Positions 26,104-37,146 of a stretch of DNA of 64,000 nucleotides are shown here, in pieces. Both the position numbers and the translations under genes were made by a program. The stretch spans positions 124,001-188,000 of the forward strand of contig CAWGFK010000011.1 of the NCBI GenBank assembly GCA_963821735.1, in the 5' to 3' direction. The notes below the pieces were generated by a model. The model was not told where the DNA came from. It saw nothing but the letters and a program-made list of their open reading frames with translations, and ran no database searches. Every line of letters begins with the position of its first letter. Within the stretch, counting starts at the first letter, position 1. The DNA is from Laspinema sp963821735 (lineage in GTDB: Bacteria; Cyanobacteriota; Cyanobacteriia; Cyanobacteriales; Laspinemataceae).

Positions 26104-29100
26104 TTATTCTTGATTTCCCTCCTCTGCAAGCTGCTTCGCTTTAGCTTCTGGATCAAAATCTAACCCTGCATTCCACTCCAACGCCTTGCGGAATGTCGCC
26201 ACTGCCGCATCGACTTGACCGGCTCTGGCTTCCTCCTCTCCTTCTTTGACTAAAAACGGGCAGCTTCTGCCAAATTGGATGGCGTTTGACAAGTCTCTAA
26301 CTTTTCCAATTCCGTGGGATGGGTAACCAGATAATCCGCAAGCCAATCACACCCCCACTCCAGCAAGTCATCCAAACTTCCCACACGCCAGACCCAGGCG
26401 GTGTAGTCCTCAGAGGCGGTGAGGATGCGCTCCCCGTCTGGGCTGAAACTGGCATCTAGACCCCACCCTGATGGCCGTTGAGTTCGGCAATCAGCTTGCC
26501 ACGGAGGTCCCAGACCCGGGCGGTTTTGTCCCAGGAGGCGGTGAGGATGCTCTCCCCGTCTGGGCTGAAACTGGCGCTGATGACCCCACCCTGATGGCCC
26601 TTGAGTTCGGCAATCATCTGGCCACGGCGGTCCCAGACCCGGGCGGTGTTGTCCCTAAGAGGCGGTGAGGATGCTCTCCCCGTCCGGGCTGAAACTGGCG
26701 CATGCTAGACCGCACCCTGATGGCCGGTGAGTTCGGCAATCATCTGGCCACGGCGGTCCCAGACCCGGGCGGTCTTGTCCTCTGAGGCGGTGAGGATGCT
26801 CTCCCCGTCTGGGCTGAAACTGGCGCTGTTGACCCCACCCTGATGGCCCTTGAGTTCGGCAATCATCTGGCCACGGCGGTCCCAGACCCGGGCGGTTTTG
26901 TCATCTGAGGCGGTGAGGATGCTCTTCCCGTCTGGGCTGAAACTGGCGCTGTAGACCGCACCCTGATGGCCCTTGAGTTCGGCAATCATCTGGCCACGGC
27001 GGTCCCAGACCCGGGCGGTCTTGTCATATGAGGCGGTAAGGATGCTCTCCCCGTCCGGGCTGAAACTGGCGCTGATGACCGCACCCTGATGGCCCTTGAG
27101 TTCGGCAATCATCTGGCCACGGCGGTCCCACACCCGGGCGGTGTTGTCCTATGAGGCGGTGAGGATGCTCTCCCCGTCCGGGCTGAAACTGGCGCTGATG
27201 ACCCAACCCTGATGGCCCTTGAGTTCCGCCAATCATCTGGCCACGGCGGTCCCAGACCCGGGCGGTGTTGTCCCAGGAGGCGGTGAGGATGCTCTCCCCG
27301 TCCGGGCTGAAACTGGCGCTGTTGACCGGACCCTGATGGCCCTTGAGTTCGGCAATCGTCTGGCCACGGCGGTCCCAGACCCGGGCGGTCTTGTCCTCAG
27401 GAGGCGGTGAGGATGCTCTCCCCATCTGGGCTGAAACTGGCGCTGGTGACCCAACCCTGATGGCCGGTGAGTTCGGCAATCTAGCTGGCCACGGAGGTCC
27501 CAGACCCGGGCGGTGTTGTCCCAGGAGGCGGTGAGGATGCGCTCCCCGTCTGGGCTGAAACTGGCGCTGTTGACCCCACCCTGATGGCCGGTGAGTTCCG
27601 CAATTAGCTGGCCACGGCGGTCCCAGACCCGGGCGGTCTTGTCCTCTGAGGCGGTGAGGATGCGCTCCTCGTCTGGGCTGAAACTGGCGCTGTTGACCCC
27701 ACCCTGATGGCCGGTGAGTTCCGCAATTAGCTGGCCACGGCGGTCCCACACCCGGGCGGTGTTGTCCTCTGAGGCGGTGAGGATGCTCTCCCCGTCCGGG
27801 CTGAAACTGGCGCTGATGACCCCACCCTGATGGCCCTTGAGTTCCGCAATCATCTGGCCACGGCGGTCCCAGACCCGGGCGGTCTTGTCCTCTGAGGCGG
27901 TGAGGATGCGCTCCCCGTCTGGGCTGAAACTGGCGCTGTTGACCGCACCCTGATGGCCCTTGAGTTCCGCAATCATCTGGCCACGGCGGTCCCATACCCG
28001 GGCGGTTTTGTCCTCTGAGGCGGTGAGGATGCGCTCCCCGTCCGGGCTGAAACTGGCGCTGTTGACCGCACCCTGATGGCCCGTGAGTTCCGCCAATCAT
28101 CTGGCCACGGCGGTCCCAGACCCGGGCGGTTTTGTCCTCTGAGGCAGTGAGGATGCGCTCCCCGTCCGGGCTGAAACTGGCGCTGTTGACCGCACCCTGA
28201 TGGCCCTTGAGTTCCGCCATCATCTGGCCACGGCGGTCCCAGACCCGGGCGGTCTTGTCCTCTGAGGCGGTGAGGATGCTCTCCCCGTCCGGGCTGAAAC
28301 TGGCGCTGTTGACCGCACCCTGATGCTGAAGTTGATTGCGTTCTGAGATCTGGTTGATGATGGTGTGCAAGGCCAGCATCGGGGTTAGAGTGGGATAATC
28401 TAGAGAGGGAACGCTTGTCCCTTACCAGAGCTTTTAACTCTTGCCCCGCGCTCATCGCTGAGACTAATCCATCGATTTGGTACACTTCAAATTGTCGTAA
28501 GGCATTTAACCCTTGGCGTTCGAGTCGCGTCACCTCTCGGGCTTCCTTCAGGGTTTGAGTCGCTTTGAGGGCAAATCCTCCGGTGATGGCTGCGGCAATT
28601 AAGGATGCGGCAAAAATTCCTGTTCCCAGGCGAATTCGCTGTGTTTGCTTTCTGATTGGCTTCTGCTAAGATTTGCTTGGCCTTTCTTTCCTGTTCTAAC
28701 TCTTCTTCGGTCTTTTGACGTTGGCTTCGGTAATTTCCGTTGGGTTCTTTCTTGTTCCAGTTCAGCCCTTAACCGTTCTAACTGAGGCTGTTGTTGCTTG
28801 CGAATAAACTCGGCTAAATAATCATGAACCAGTTGATAGCGTTCTGCTGGCTTTTCCTGGATTAGCAACACTAAACCGGAGTCTACAAAAATTTTCAACA
28901 CCAAATCTAATTGGCTAACCTCTCCCGTCAAATCGGCGGCGATTTCCTGTAACTCCCCCGCTATTTCCTCCCGCGTTTTCAGGGGACGAGTGCCTTTTTC
29001 ATCGGTCAGCAAGTACAGAACAAATTCACCCATCTGCTGATTTTCCGGTCCACAGTCTTTCACCACGTCGTCTAAGTAGCGCTTGACGAATTCGGTTTTT

Positions 29101-31371
29101 GGTCCCCGTTCTTGATACTCGGCTAAGGTGGTAATATTTTCCGCTTGCAGTTGTGCGCCGACGATTTGCAATTCAATGGGACGCACGGCATCGAGTTCAT
29201 CGGCTAAGTCCTGAACTAATGCCTGAGTTAACTCATCGGACAAGCAAAATTGGGTTTTTTCCGTTAAACTTTGGATGATTTTTTCTGCATCTGGGGGGGA
29301 AAAGTTGCCGAGGGGATAGCGGACTTTGCGGGCTAGGATATCATTGTTGATAGTCTTCATGCTTTCTAGGCGATCGCACTCTAGCAATTCATGCAAATAA
29401 TCCTCTCGCAGGGATAGGATAACTTTGAGACTCGGAATCCTCAAGCAATCCCCTAAAAAATCAAAAAATTGCCGCCGTTCTCTGGGGGTGGCACAGGCAA
29501 AAAAGAACTCTTCAAATTGGTCAAAAATTAGGATAGAACGCCTATTTCGGCTTTCATTCTCCTGCAACTGTTCCAGGAACCATGCGAATTGCCCTTCTCC
29601 CGGGACAGACCTAATTTTTACCCCTTTTTCTGCCAACGCCTCTGCCAAGCTACTGGCAAATTCTTCCCTCCAGTTCGTATAAACTCGCACCGGAATCGGT
29701 AAATATTCCTGATATCCACTCAGTTGTTCCTTTAACTTGGGAATGATTCCCCCATTCACCAGGGAGCTTTTTCCCACACCGGATTGTCCATGAATCACCA
29801 GGATTCGGGAATCATTCTTGCCAATTTCTTCGACAATTTTTTCCACATCCCACATCCGCCCAGAAGCCGCTATTTCCGGGGCCACAGATTGCCGTTTATC
29901 CACAGGAGTTAGACCAAAATTCTCCTGCCGTTGCGGTTGAATCCAACAAGCCCCGACAAAGGCTCTTAATCCATATTGTTGCTCAATGGAGTAGCGGTTG
30001 AGTTTGAGTTCAAAGGCTTCTAAATATTGTTTTTGTTGAAAATACAAGTCTTGTAACTGACAGAGAATCTCCAGATAAAGCTGGGTATCATGCTCAGGAC
30101 TACCTATTTGTTTTGCTGCCTCTAAATGACCGATCGCCACTTCTGGATGATTTAAGTTCTGCTCGGCTTGGGCTAGAATAAAATAATAGCGACTAGCATC
30201 AAAACCCAGGGCGATTTCTCCCGGCGGTTCGTCCATCTCCATCGGACGATTTGAATCGGAAAATCCCGGAACTGCGGCTAAAATCTCTAGGGCTTTTTCC
30301 GCTAATTCTTGAGCCTCGGTCCAATTGGATTGGGATAAAGCCACTTCCGCTAAAAACCCATAATCTCGGGCCGTTTCTATGGGCTGATTTTCCGCTTCAT
30401 GGATGGATAAGGCATCGGTTGCCAGGGTTTGGAGGGTCTCCCACTCTCCCAACTGTCGTAAGATTTGGCCGATACTTTCTAGGGAATTTGCGATTAAATC
30501 AGGGTTTTGGGTTTGTTCAAAGGTTGCTAAACAGTGGGCGACTGCTTCCCGAGTCGGTTGCCAATCCGAGGGGTTTAAATTGCGTTGTTGTCGGGCTTTG
30601 ATATAATGGCAAACGGCAATTTGATGATAAACTTTCCCCAGGGGTTCTAACTGCTGAGATTTATCCCACCATTTCGCCGCTAGTTGATAATGGACGAGGG
30701 CCAAATCCGGTTGACCGAGGATGAATTGAACCGCCCCAAATAGAGTTTCTAAATGGGCATTCAGTTCTTCATCTAATCCCCCTTGGCTGATTAAATCCTG
30801 TTGCGCTGCTGCTAATTCTCCTTGCAATTTTTGAGCAGATTGGCGGTTGAGTTGCAGTGGATTGGCAAACCAATCTTGGGCGGTGGCGGTGACAAAAGAG
30901 GCGATCGCCTCTCGATTCATCGTCAATTGCACCGGAATCGCCCAACTCTCGAAATCCGGCGCAATTTGGCGGATTTTTTGCTGCACTTCATCATTCACCC
31001 ACAGCACTAAGGGAAAATGAAACTGTTTCTGAAACTCCTCCCGGACTTGATTCGCCGAACTCAACAGGGGATTAATCTCCGTCACCGTTTCTAACCCAAA
31101 AACCATCAGCGCATCCGGTTGTTCTGTCCCCCAATTCAGCCCGAATTCGGCTATGCAGCAATCGGTCCGCTGCTTTGACCTCAATGCAGCGAATTTCCAC
31201 CTCACAAAGCTGTTGCAATCTCTGAACCAGACGCTACCGCAATTGGATATAATTACAGCGGGCAATAAATAGTTTAAACTCCCCGCGAGATGCCTCCAAT
31301 GCCCAAGCCAATCGGGTTAAAGCCTGCTCATTTTCCGCGCTGATGGGTTCCAGATTAACCGGGTCAGTCAT
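26104..31371 (-). pseudogene. STAND-like P-loop/TPR/WD40 protein, multiply frameshifted
   Basis: Read from ATG 31371 (MTDPVNLEPISAENEQALTR), two bases after the stop of the upstream ATPase gene. The N-terminal effector-like domain meets an in-frame TAG at 31236-31234 and then a one-base insertion in a G5 run near 31155. From there a long frame gives PDALMVFGLETVTEINP, TPR-like helices (about 30900-30000), a P-loop VIHGQSGVGKSS with RSILIFDQFEEFF as Walker B, and a winged-helix-like end (YQLVHDYLAEFI). Several frame changes near 28640-28800 precede a membrane-like segment (GTGIFAASLIAAAITGG, decoded by shifting frame). Sixteen WD40 units (WDRRGQMIAELKGHQGAV type) and a TPR-like tail (FLVKEGEEEARAGQVDAA) follow. 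At least ten lesions are visible, so it is probably non-functional or badly assembled. Confidence 0.85.
26390..28340. repeat. Sixteen 123-bp WD40-coding tandem repeats
   Basis: Sixteen near-identical units of 41 codons. The landmark CTGGCG-type word falls at 26449, 26571, 26695, 26820, 26943, 27066, 27189, 27313, 27437, 27561, 27684, 27807, 27930, 28053, 28177 and 28300. Eight of fifteen spacings are exactly 123 bp; seven are 122, 124 or 125 and mark frameshifts. A further in-frame stop lies at about 27148-27152 (TCA TAG GAC on the minus strand). Confidence 0.9.
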
Positions 31372-31373
31372 GG

Positions 31374-32725
31374 CTACAGTACCCCCGATTCCGCTATCAT
31401 CGGATTCACATCAAACCACACTTGACCATTATCGCGATACTCAAACACAAAGCGACTTCTAATCAACTGTTGATAGCCGTTATCATCGTTAACTTTTTGG
31501 CGAATTTTCACCTGACGCAATAACTCCCATTCCTGGTCAGAAATGGGCATGGTCATATCCTGTTGACAGGACTGAATCAGTTTTTCTAAAGTTTGGCGAT
31601 GGAGGGGAAATTGCATTTCTTCCATAATCCAGAGTATTCAGCAATTTGAGTAAATCCCGAACATGACCCCCACTAATCTGGCAGAGGCGATCTAAGGTGT
31701 CGGGACTGTCAAAAATCAGGGGAATGGCATCTAACCGTTGTTGTTCATCTAAATCAGGAAAAGCTCGGGCGAGGACCATTTGCCGCAAGAGTGCCATCCC
31801 CGCTTGATGTTCCTTGCCATCCTGCGATCGCACCGGCACCATTGGCAACACTTTCGGGTCTTCAAATCGCTGAGTCAACATTCCATAACTATTGGAAAAT
31901 TTCAGCGCCAAAGGCAGAGTATAAACCAGATGACAATTGAGCTTACTTAAATATTCCCCCTGGTCCACAAATAGATATTCTTGTTGCGGTTTTCCCCAGG
32001 GTTTCGGACTGTTATCCAGGCGGTCTAAGTTGTCCACAATGGCAACTAAACCCTGTTTCCCCTGGGCTTTGAGTTTCATAATAGCCGGTTCAATCAACTC
32101 CTGATTAATCGCATCCAGCAGTTGTTGTTTTTGGGGACCTAAAAACTGATTCAACTTTTGCCGCAAGGACGAATCTTGTTTGACTTTGGCCGTAATTTCC
32201 CCAATTCCCAAGGACAAAGTAAAGTTGTCTCCTTGTCCGCTGATTCCCACATCGCCAATGTTGGGAATTTTGGCTTTGATTCCCTGAATATCCGCATTCA
32301 GAACCCGTGATGCCTCTTGCAGCAAATCTTTGAGTTTGCTGGTTTGGTTGAGTTGAATCGTCTCTAAACTTTGGGAGATGCGAGAGGCGATCGCCAGCAA
32401 CACATCTACAATATCCACATCGGTCAGTTCCAAGTCTTCACTGGAGGCAAAATACACCACATGAAACCCGGCTTTTTCCAGTTCCATTTTCAGCCGCAAG
32501 AGTTCCGTAGATTTCCCGCATCCAATATGGCCCGTAAACAAGGCACAAGTGGGGCGATCGGGTTCAAAAAAGGTGATTTTTTGTCTTAAGTTTATCAATA
32601 ATTTCCCCGCCGCGAACCGTGGAAAAATCAATGTAATACTTCCGGTCCTGGGGGTCGGCACAAACCAGGGCGCGATCGGGTTTAGTTGCCCGATAAAAGT
32701 CACGGATATCAGGGGTCATGGTCAT
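31374..32725 (-). CDS. AAA/KAP-like P-loop ATPase, two one-base frameshifts
   Basis: The start is at ATG 32725 (or 32719): MTMTPDIRDFYRATKPDRAL, then YYIDFSTVRGGEIIDKL. An extra A near 32590 shifts frame before LRQKITFFEPDRPT, Walker A GHIGCGKSTELLRL, VVYFASSEDLELTDVD and Walker B GLVAIVDNLDRLD. After GGHVRDLLKLLNTL an extra G near 31632 shifts frame again to MEEMQFPLHRQTLE, WELLRQVKIRQK and VFEYRDNGQVWFDVNP. Restored length is about 450 residues. Its stop is two bases before the STAND/WD40 start, so the two form an operon and may work together as sensor and switch. I know this ATPase type from cyanobacterial STAND neighbourhoods but not its function. Confidence 0.8.
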
Positions 32726-33197
32726 GATGGTGGTGGTTTTGCTGTGGGATGGGAGGGGAGGATGTAGGGAGTTTTGGGCGATCGGCTCATCATCGCCCGG
32801 ACTCCGGGGGAACTGTTGTGTCTATTATCTAACAAAACCGCTAGATTGGGTAGGTTGTGGACTCGGTTGCTTGCGGGCGAAGGAGTCAAGATTTCATAAT
32901 GATTGGAAAATACTATAGCGACCCTAAATGACTTGTAAGAAAAATAGCGAGCAAGATGCGGTCACTCCCAAGGCTCTCAGGTCTGGCTCCATAACACAAG
33001 TGAGTTAGGACAGCTATCTCCCTTTTGTGTCATTGCCAACAGATAGCGATCGCCGCATCTCTGATCGGGAGAGACCTAGGCGAATCGGACTGTATTTTTG
33101 AGTTGCTATTAGGAAAAACCGTGGCGATCGCCCTTCCCTGTAAGAGTCCTAGAATTCAGTCAAGAAAAGGGTTTTCCTGGAGGAACAGAAGAGAAAT
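32726..33197. other. Divergent intergenic region between ATPase and chemoreceptor genes
   Basis: About 470 bp that must hold promoters for both sides. It contains a partial copy of the hairpin repeat seen at 23083 (AGCGAGCAAGAT at 32946, CACTCC at 32963). No gene recognised. Confidence 0.45.
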
Positions 33198-34703
33198 ATG
33201 CTAAACTATTACCAGGAAGAAACTAATCCAGAGGTGACAAATAAAATGTCGCAAAATATTATTCGGCTGAGTAAAGTAGTCCTGCTGGGCTTCGGGGTCG
33301 TTCTTTTATTAATGATTAGCATCGGACTGGCAACTAAGTTGAGCATGGATAATTTAGCAGAAGCTATTAATTGGCAAACGCACACCTATGTAGTCAAGAG
33401 ACATTTGCAAAGTATAGAAAAAGATTTACTGAACGCTGAAACAGGACAGCGAGGGTTTATCTTCACGGGTCAAGAAGATTTTTTAGAACCTTACAAATAT
33501 GGGACGATTGGCCTCAATCAATCATTCAATGATACAAAAAATTTAATTCAAGATAACCCAGAGCAGGTTAAGAGGCTGGAGGAAGTTGAAAGAAATGCCG
33601 AAGAAAAACTAGATGAATTAGCGGAAACTATCTCCCTGAAAAGGGCTGGCAAAGAAGCAGAGCTAAGAGCTTTAGTCATGTCAGGCAAAGGCAAGATATT
33701 GATGGATAAAATCAGAGTTGAACTTACAGAAATGCTGAATGTAGAAGAGGCGCTACTGAGTCAACGAACAAAAATAGCAAAACAGTCGGAGCAATTATCG
33801 GCAGTTATTTCTATAGGAGGTACAGTTATTGCCGTAGTATTAAGTTCATTTATTGTCTTATTTATTTCCAATAAAGTTGTCCGACCCATCAATCAGGTAG
33901 CCAATACGCTCGCCAGTTGTTCTAGAGAGATTGCTGCGACGGTTGAACAGCAGGAGCGCACCGTCATACAACAATCTACTTCTGTCAATCAAACTACTAT
34001 CATAATGGATGACTTGCGTGATTCTTTCCAGCAATTAGTCCATCAATCCCAATCTGCTGCTGAAGCCGCAGGACAAGCTTTAAGTATAAGTGAAGTCGGA
34101 AGCCTAGCAGTGGAGGAAACCCTGGAATCAATGACAATATTGAAAGAAAAAGTCAGGGGGATCGCTGAACAAATTATGCGATTAAGCACAGAAATTAATC
34201 AGATTGGCAATATTTCTGGTGTGGTGACAAATTTAGCAACTCAAACGAATATGCTGGCGCTCAATGCATCAGTAGAAGCTGTGCGAGCCGGAGAAAATGG
34301 CAAAGGTTTTGCTGTAATCGCCATAGAAATTCGTAAATTGGCCGATCAAAGTCAGAAATCTGCTGAGAAGATTAACAACCTTGTCATTGAGATTAAAAAT
34401 GCCCTCGATTCCACCGTGACGGTGACAAATGAAGGCAATAGGACAGTAGAAGAAGGAAACAAAATTAGTCAAAAAACAGCAGCAGCTTTCCTTGAAGTGG
34501 CAAATGCTTTTAATAATGTGGTATTGAACACTCAACAAATTTCTCTGACGGCCCACCAACAAGCCGTTGCCATTCAACAAGTCGTTGATGCTATGAACAT
34601 CCTCAACCAATCGGCGCAAGAAACCGCTAGTGGCATTACTCAAATGAAATTAGGCATTCAACAATTAAACCAATCTGCCCAAAATCTCAAGTTAATCGTT
34701 TAA
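33198..34703 (+). CDS. Methyl-accepting chemotaxis protein with CHASE3-like sensor
   Basis: The 501-residue protein has TM1 at about residues 25-46 and an extracytoplasmic helical domain with the CHASE3 pattern LNAETGQRGFIFTGQEDFLE. TM2 (VISIGGTVIAVVLSSFIVLF, about 200-222) and a HAMP-like segment starting VVRPINQVA follow. The MCP signalling domain has the hairpin tip NMLALNASVEAVRAGENGKG. In cyanobacteria such receptors steer type-IV-pilus or gliding motility. No che genes are in the window. Confidence 0.92.
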   Translation: MLNYYQEETNPEVTNKMSQNIIRLSKVVLLGFGVVLLLMISIGLATKLSMDNLAEAINWQTHTYVVKRHLQSIEKDLLNAETGQRGFIFTGQEDFLEPYKYGTIGLNQSFNDTKNLIQDNPEQVKRLEEVERNAEEKLDELAETISLKRAGKEAELRALVMSGKGKILMDKIRVELTEMLNVEEALLSQRTKIAKQSEQLSAVISIGGTVIAVVLSSFIVLFISNKVVRPINQVANTLASCSREIAATVEQQERTVIQQSTSVNQTTIIMDDLRDSFQQLVHQSQSAAEAAGQALSISEVGSLAVEETLESMTILKEKVRGIAEQIMRLSTEINQIGNISGVVTNLATQTNMLALNASVEAVRAGENGKGFAVIAIEIRKLADQSQKSAEKINNLVIEIKNALDSTVTVTNEGNRTVEEGNKISQKTAAAFLEVANAFNNVVLNTQQISLTAHQQAVAIQQVVDAMNILNQSAQETASGITQMKLGIQQLNQSAQNLKLIV

Positions 34704-34886
34704 AGAGAATATTTTCTGGAATCATATTTCATTAAGAGAGTCCCAAAAAATACAATCGTCATACTTTAACCAGGATTATAGAGGATATCTACCAACCATT
34801 TGCCTAAGTGGGTTCGTTCTGGGGACTTAATCTCAGGGGTGAAGATGCTTTATAATAGTCAGGTTGCACCTAAACGGAGAAGCTGT

Positions 34887-34914
34887 AACAAGGGAACCGG
34901 ATCAAACCCTTGTT
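34887..34914 (+). promoter_or_regulatory. Leader hairpin upstream of gluconate kinase
   Basis: AACAAGGG pairs with CCCTTGTT around an 11-12-base loop, about 73 bp before the gntK start and without a T run. It may be an mRNA leader structure or a repressor-type inverted repeat. The rest of 34704-34986 shows nothing else. Confidence 0.35.
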
Positions 34915-34986
34915 CAATTATTGTAGTCCGGGGGATTCAGGTATTGCCCCAAAGCATCACAGTCGGCAGAAAAAGGAGCTTTAACG

Positions 34987-35487
34987 GTGACCATTGTTAT
35001 CATCATGGGAGTATCGGGTTCGGGTAAAACCACTGTCGGGAAGCGTCTGGCAGAGGCGTTAGACTGGCAGTTTCAAGATGCCGATGATTTACATTCCCCG
35101 GAAAATGTGGAGAAAATGAGTCGGGGAATCCCTTTGGATGAGAGCGATCGCCTCCCTTGGTTAATGGCAATGCGTCAACAAATCTCCGCCTGGTTACAGC
35201 AAGATAAAAATGTGGTGTTAGCTTGTTCGGCTTTGAAGCAATCCTATCGCGAAATTTTGGATTGTTCTTTGGAACCAATTAAGTTGGTTTATTTGAAGGG
35301 TTCCCAGGCAGTAATTGAGGAACGAATGCAGTCGCGAACCGACCATTTTATGCCAGCGGATTTGCTAAATAGTCAGTTTGAGGCATTAGAAGAACCCACT
35401 CCCGAGGATGCGATTCATTTGGATGTGTCTTTACCCGTTCCTGAGTTGGTGGAACGGATTTCTAGGGTGGTGAAGGGGTCGGGATGA
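34987..35487 (+). CDS. gntK: Gluconokinase
   Basis: The 166-residue protein starts at GTG with AAGGAG upstream. It phosphorylates D-gluconate to 6-phosphogluconate. Motifs: P-loop IIMGVSGSGKTTVG, FQDADDLHSPENVEKMSRGI (substrate loop), CSALKQSYRE and DHFMPADLLNSQFEALE. It is full length. No transporter gene is nearby. Confidence 0.93.
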   Translation: MTIVIIMGVSGSGKTTVGKRLAEALDWQFQDADDLHSPENVEKMSRGIPLDESDRLPWLMAMRQQISAWLQQDKNVVLACSALKQSYREILDCSLEPIKLVYLKGSQAVIEERMQSRTDHFMPADLLNSQFEALEEPTPEDAIHLDVSLPVPELVERISRVVKGSG

Positions 35488-35537
35488 GGGATTTGGCTGG
35501 GGGATTTTGGGGACTTTATTAGTTTTTTGAGTTAGCC

Positions 35538-35580
35538 GGAGGCAGAGCCTCCAATGTGGCATTCCCTGGCAGAGCCAGGG
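35538..35580. repeat. Double-hairpin repeat
   Basis: Two short perfect hairpins: GGAGGC-AGA-GCCTCC and CCCTGGC-AGA-GCCAGGG, both with an AGA loop. It lies 50 bp after gntK. Confidence 0.7.
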
Positions 35581-35616
35581 AACGAGTTGCGTTGTCTCAA
35601 TTGGGTTTTATGTATT

Positions 35617-35676
35617 AGCCTGCGTAGGCAGGCTTCGTCTGTATAGCCCCACCCTTTAGGGTGCGGGGTTTTTTCA
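35617..35676 (+). repeat. Dispersed two-hairpin repeat, family A, copy 6
   Basis: First stem AGCCTGCGTAGGCAGGCT, second stem ACCCTTTAGGGT followed by GCGGGGTTTTTT. The T run makes this copy a plausible transcription terminator downstream of gntK. Confidence 0.8.
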
Positions 35677-35784
35677 TTTTCTATCAAAAGAAAGAGGGCA
35701 AATCTCCATAATTTTGCTTCTATAGAAATAGACTTCGGGGTAATCCTACCTAAAAGTTTGACAATTTTTTTGGAGACTCAATTT

Positions 35785-36951
35785 ATGGATTTTTTATCTA
35801 AAAGTGACCTTAAAACTTTATTAGAGCATCACGAACAACCTTCTGTTTCCCTTTATATGCCCACAGTGAAGGCGGGTTCGGAAACTCAGCAAAATCCGAT
35901 TCGCTTTAAGAATTTAATGAAAGAGGTAGAATCCAAGCTGGAAGAGATGGGGATTCGTCTCTCGGATGCGTCGGAATGGTTGGAACAAGCCAAAAAGCTG
36001 GATAGTTCCCAGTTTTGGGAACACCAAGAACTGGGTTTGGCAATTTTCATCTCTCCGACGGCGTTTCACTATTATTGCCTCCCGATTGAGGTGGATGAAA
36101 TTGTCGTGGTGAGCGATCGCTTCCACCTGAAACCGCTACTCCCCTTGGTTAACAAAAATGGCCGCTATTTTATCTTAGCCCTCAGTCAAGAGAATGTCCG
36201 CCTGATTGAGGCGACCCAATTCACTGCGCGGGAAATTCATGTAGAAAATATCCCCGAGAATATTGACCAAGCCGTGATGTATGATGACTTCAGTAACACC
36301 CAATTCCGAATTTTCACCTCTCGCGGTGGAACCAACAACCGGGCACCGGAAGTGGGGGCTTATCACGGACAGGGTAGCCCCGATGTGGATAAGATTTACC
36401 TGGATATTTTGCAATATTTTCATCAGGTGGATAAGGGGATTTTCGATCGCCTCAAGGATGAGGATGCACCCCTAGTTTTGGCCGGAGTGGAATATCTGAT
36501 GCCGCTGTATCATCAGGCCAACTCTTATCCCCATTTGCTCCCCGATGGCATGACAGGCAATCCGAAAATGCTCAAACCGGAAGAATTGCAAACCCTCACT
36601 TGGGAGATTGTTCAGCCGTATTTTGAGCAGTCCTATACAGAGGCGGTACAACGCTACCAAGACCTCAGTGGTGCTCAACCGGACAAAACTGTGACTAAGC
36701 TGGAGGAGATTGTTTCTGCCGCCTATTATCAACGGTTGGATTCCCTGTTTGTGGCCTTGGATCAGCATCAATGGGGACAGTTTAATCCGGAAACAAATCA
36801 GGTAGAAATTCATGAAGAAGCTCAACCGGATGATGAGGATTTATTAGACTTTGCGGCAGTTTATACGGCGATGAATGGGGGGACGGTGTATGTGGAACCC
36901 CAGGAGAAAATGCCAGCAGAGGGTGCGGTTGCAGCGATCGCCCGCTTTTAA
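35785..36951 (+). CDS. Archaeo-eukaryotic release-factor-like protein (baeRF family)
   Basis: The 388-residue protein starts MDFLSKSDLKTLLEHHEQPS; GGAG eight bases before this ATG favours it over the ATG 27 bp upstream. The N-terminal pattern VSLYMPTVKAGSETQQNPIR, FWEHQELGLAIFIS and LVNKNGRYFILALSQENVRL, then PLVLAGVEYLMPLYHQ and GGTVYVEPQEKMP, matches bacterial homologues of eRF1/Pelota (baeRF, probably baeRF7). They are thought to act on ribosomes or peptidyl-tRNA; this is family-level knowledge. It is a single gene, flanked by repeats. Confidence 0.82.
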   Translation: MDFLSKSDLKTLLEHHEQPSVSLYMPTVKAGSETQQNPIRFKNLMKEVESKLEEMGIRLSDASEWLEQAKKLDSSQFWEHQELGLAIFISPTAFHYYCLPIEVDEIVVVSDRFHLKPLLPLVNKNGRYFILALSQENVRLIEATQFTAREIHVENIPENIDQAVMYDDFSNTQFRIFTSRGGTNNRAPEVGAYHGQGSPDVDKIYLDILQYFHQVDKGIFDRLKDEDAPLVLAGVEYLMPLYHQANSYPHLLPDGMTGNPKMLKPEELQTLTWEIVQPYFEQSYTEAVQRYQDLSGAQPDKTVTKLEEIVSAAYYQRLDSLFVALDQHQWGQFNPETNQVEIHEEAQPDDEDLLDFAAVYTAMNGGTVYVEPQEKMPAEGAVAAIARF

Positions 36952-37146
36952 GCGACCCCCACCCAATCAGAATGGCGATCGGGGACGATACCCAATCCCG
37001 AAAAGATGAGATGCCTCAGATCCGCAGTCTGATTGGAGAATCCCGGTAAAGTCAATCAGAACTTCCAGGGGGTGAATCCAGTGTCTCCATTGCCTAGATA
37101 ATAGAATGGTCCTTCCCTATCCGTGCAATGGAGACGAGAAACCCTT

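Noticed and set aside
26390..28340. Regular repeat array that could suggest CRISPR
   Set aside because: The units are 123 bp, contiguous and coding (WD40), with no unique spacers and no cas genes nearby.
27024..28380. 451-residue frame rich in QRQFQPGRG-like repeats
   Set aside because: It begins in the WD40 frame and then runs out of frame after a one-base insertion; the text is an artefact of the shifted repeat.
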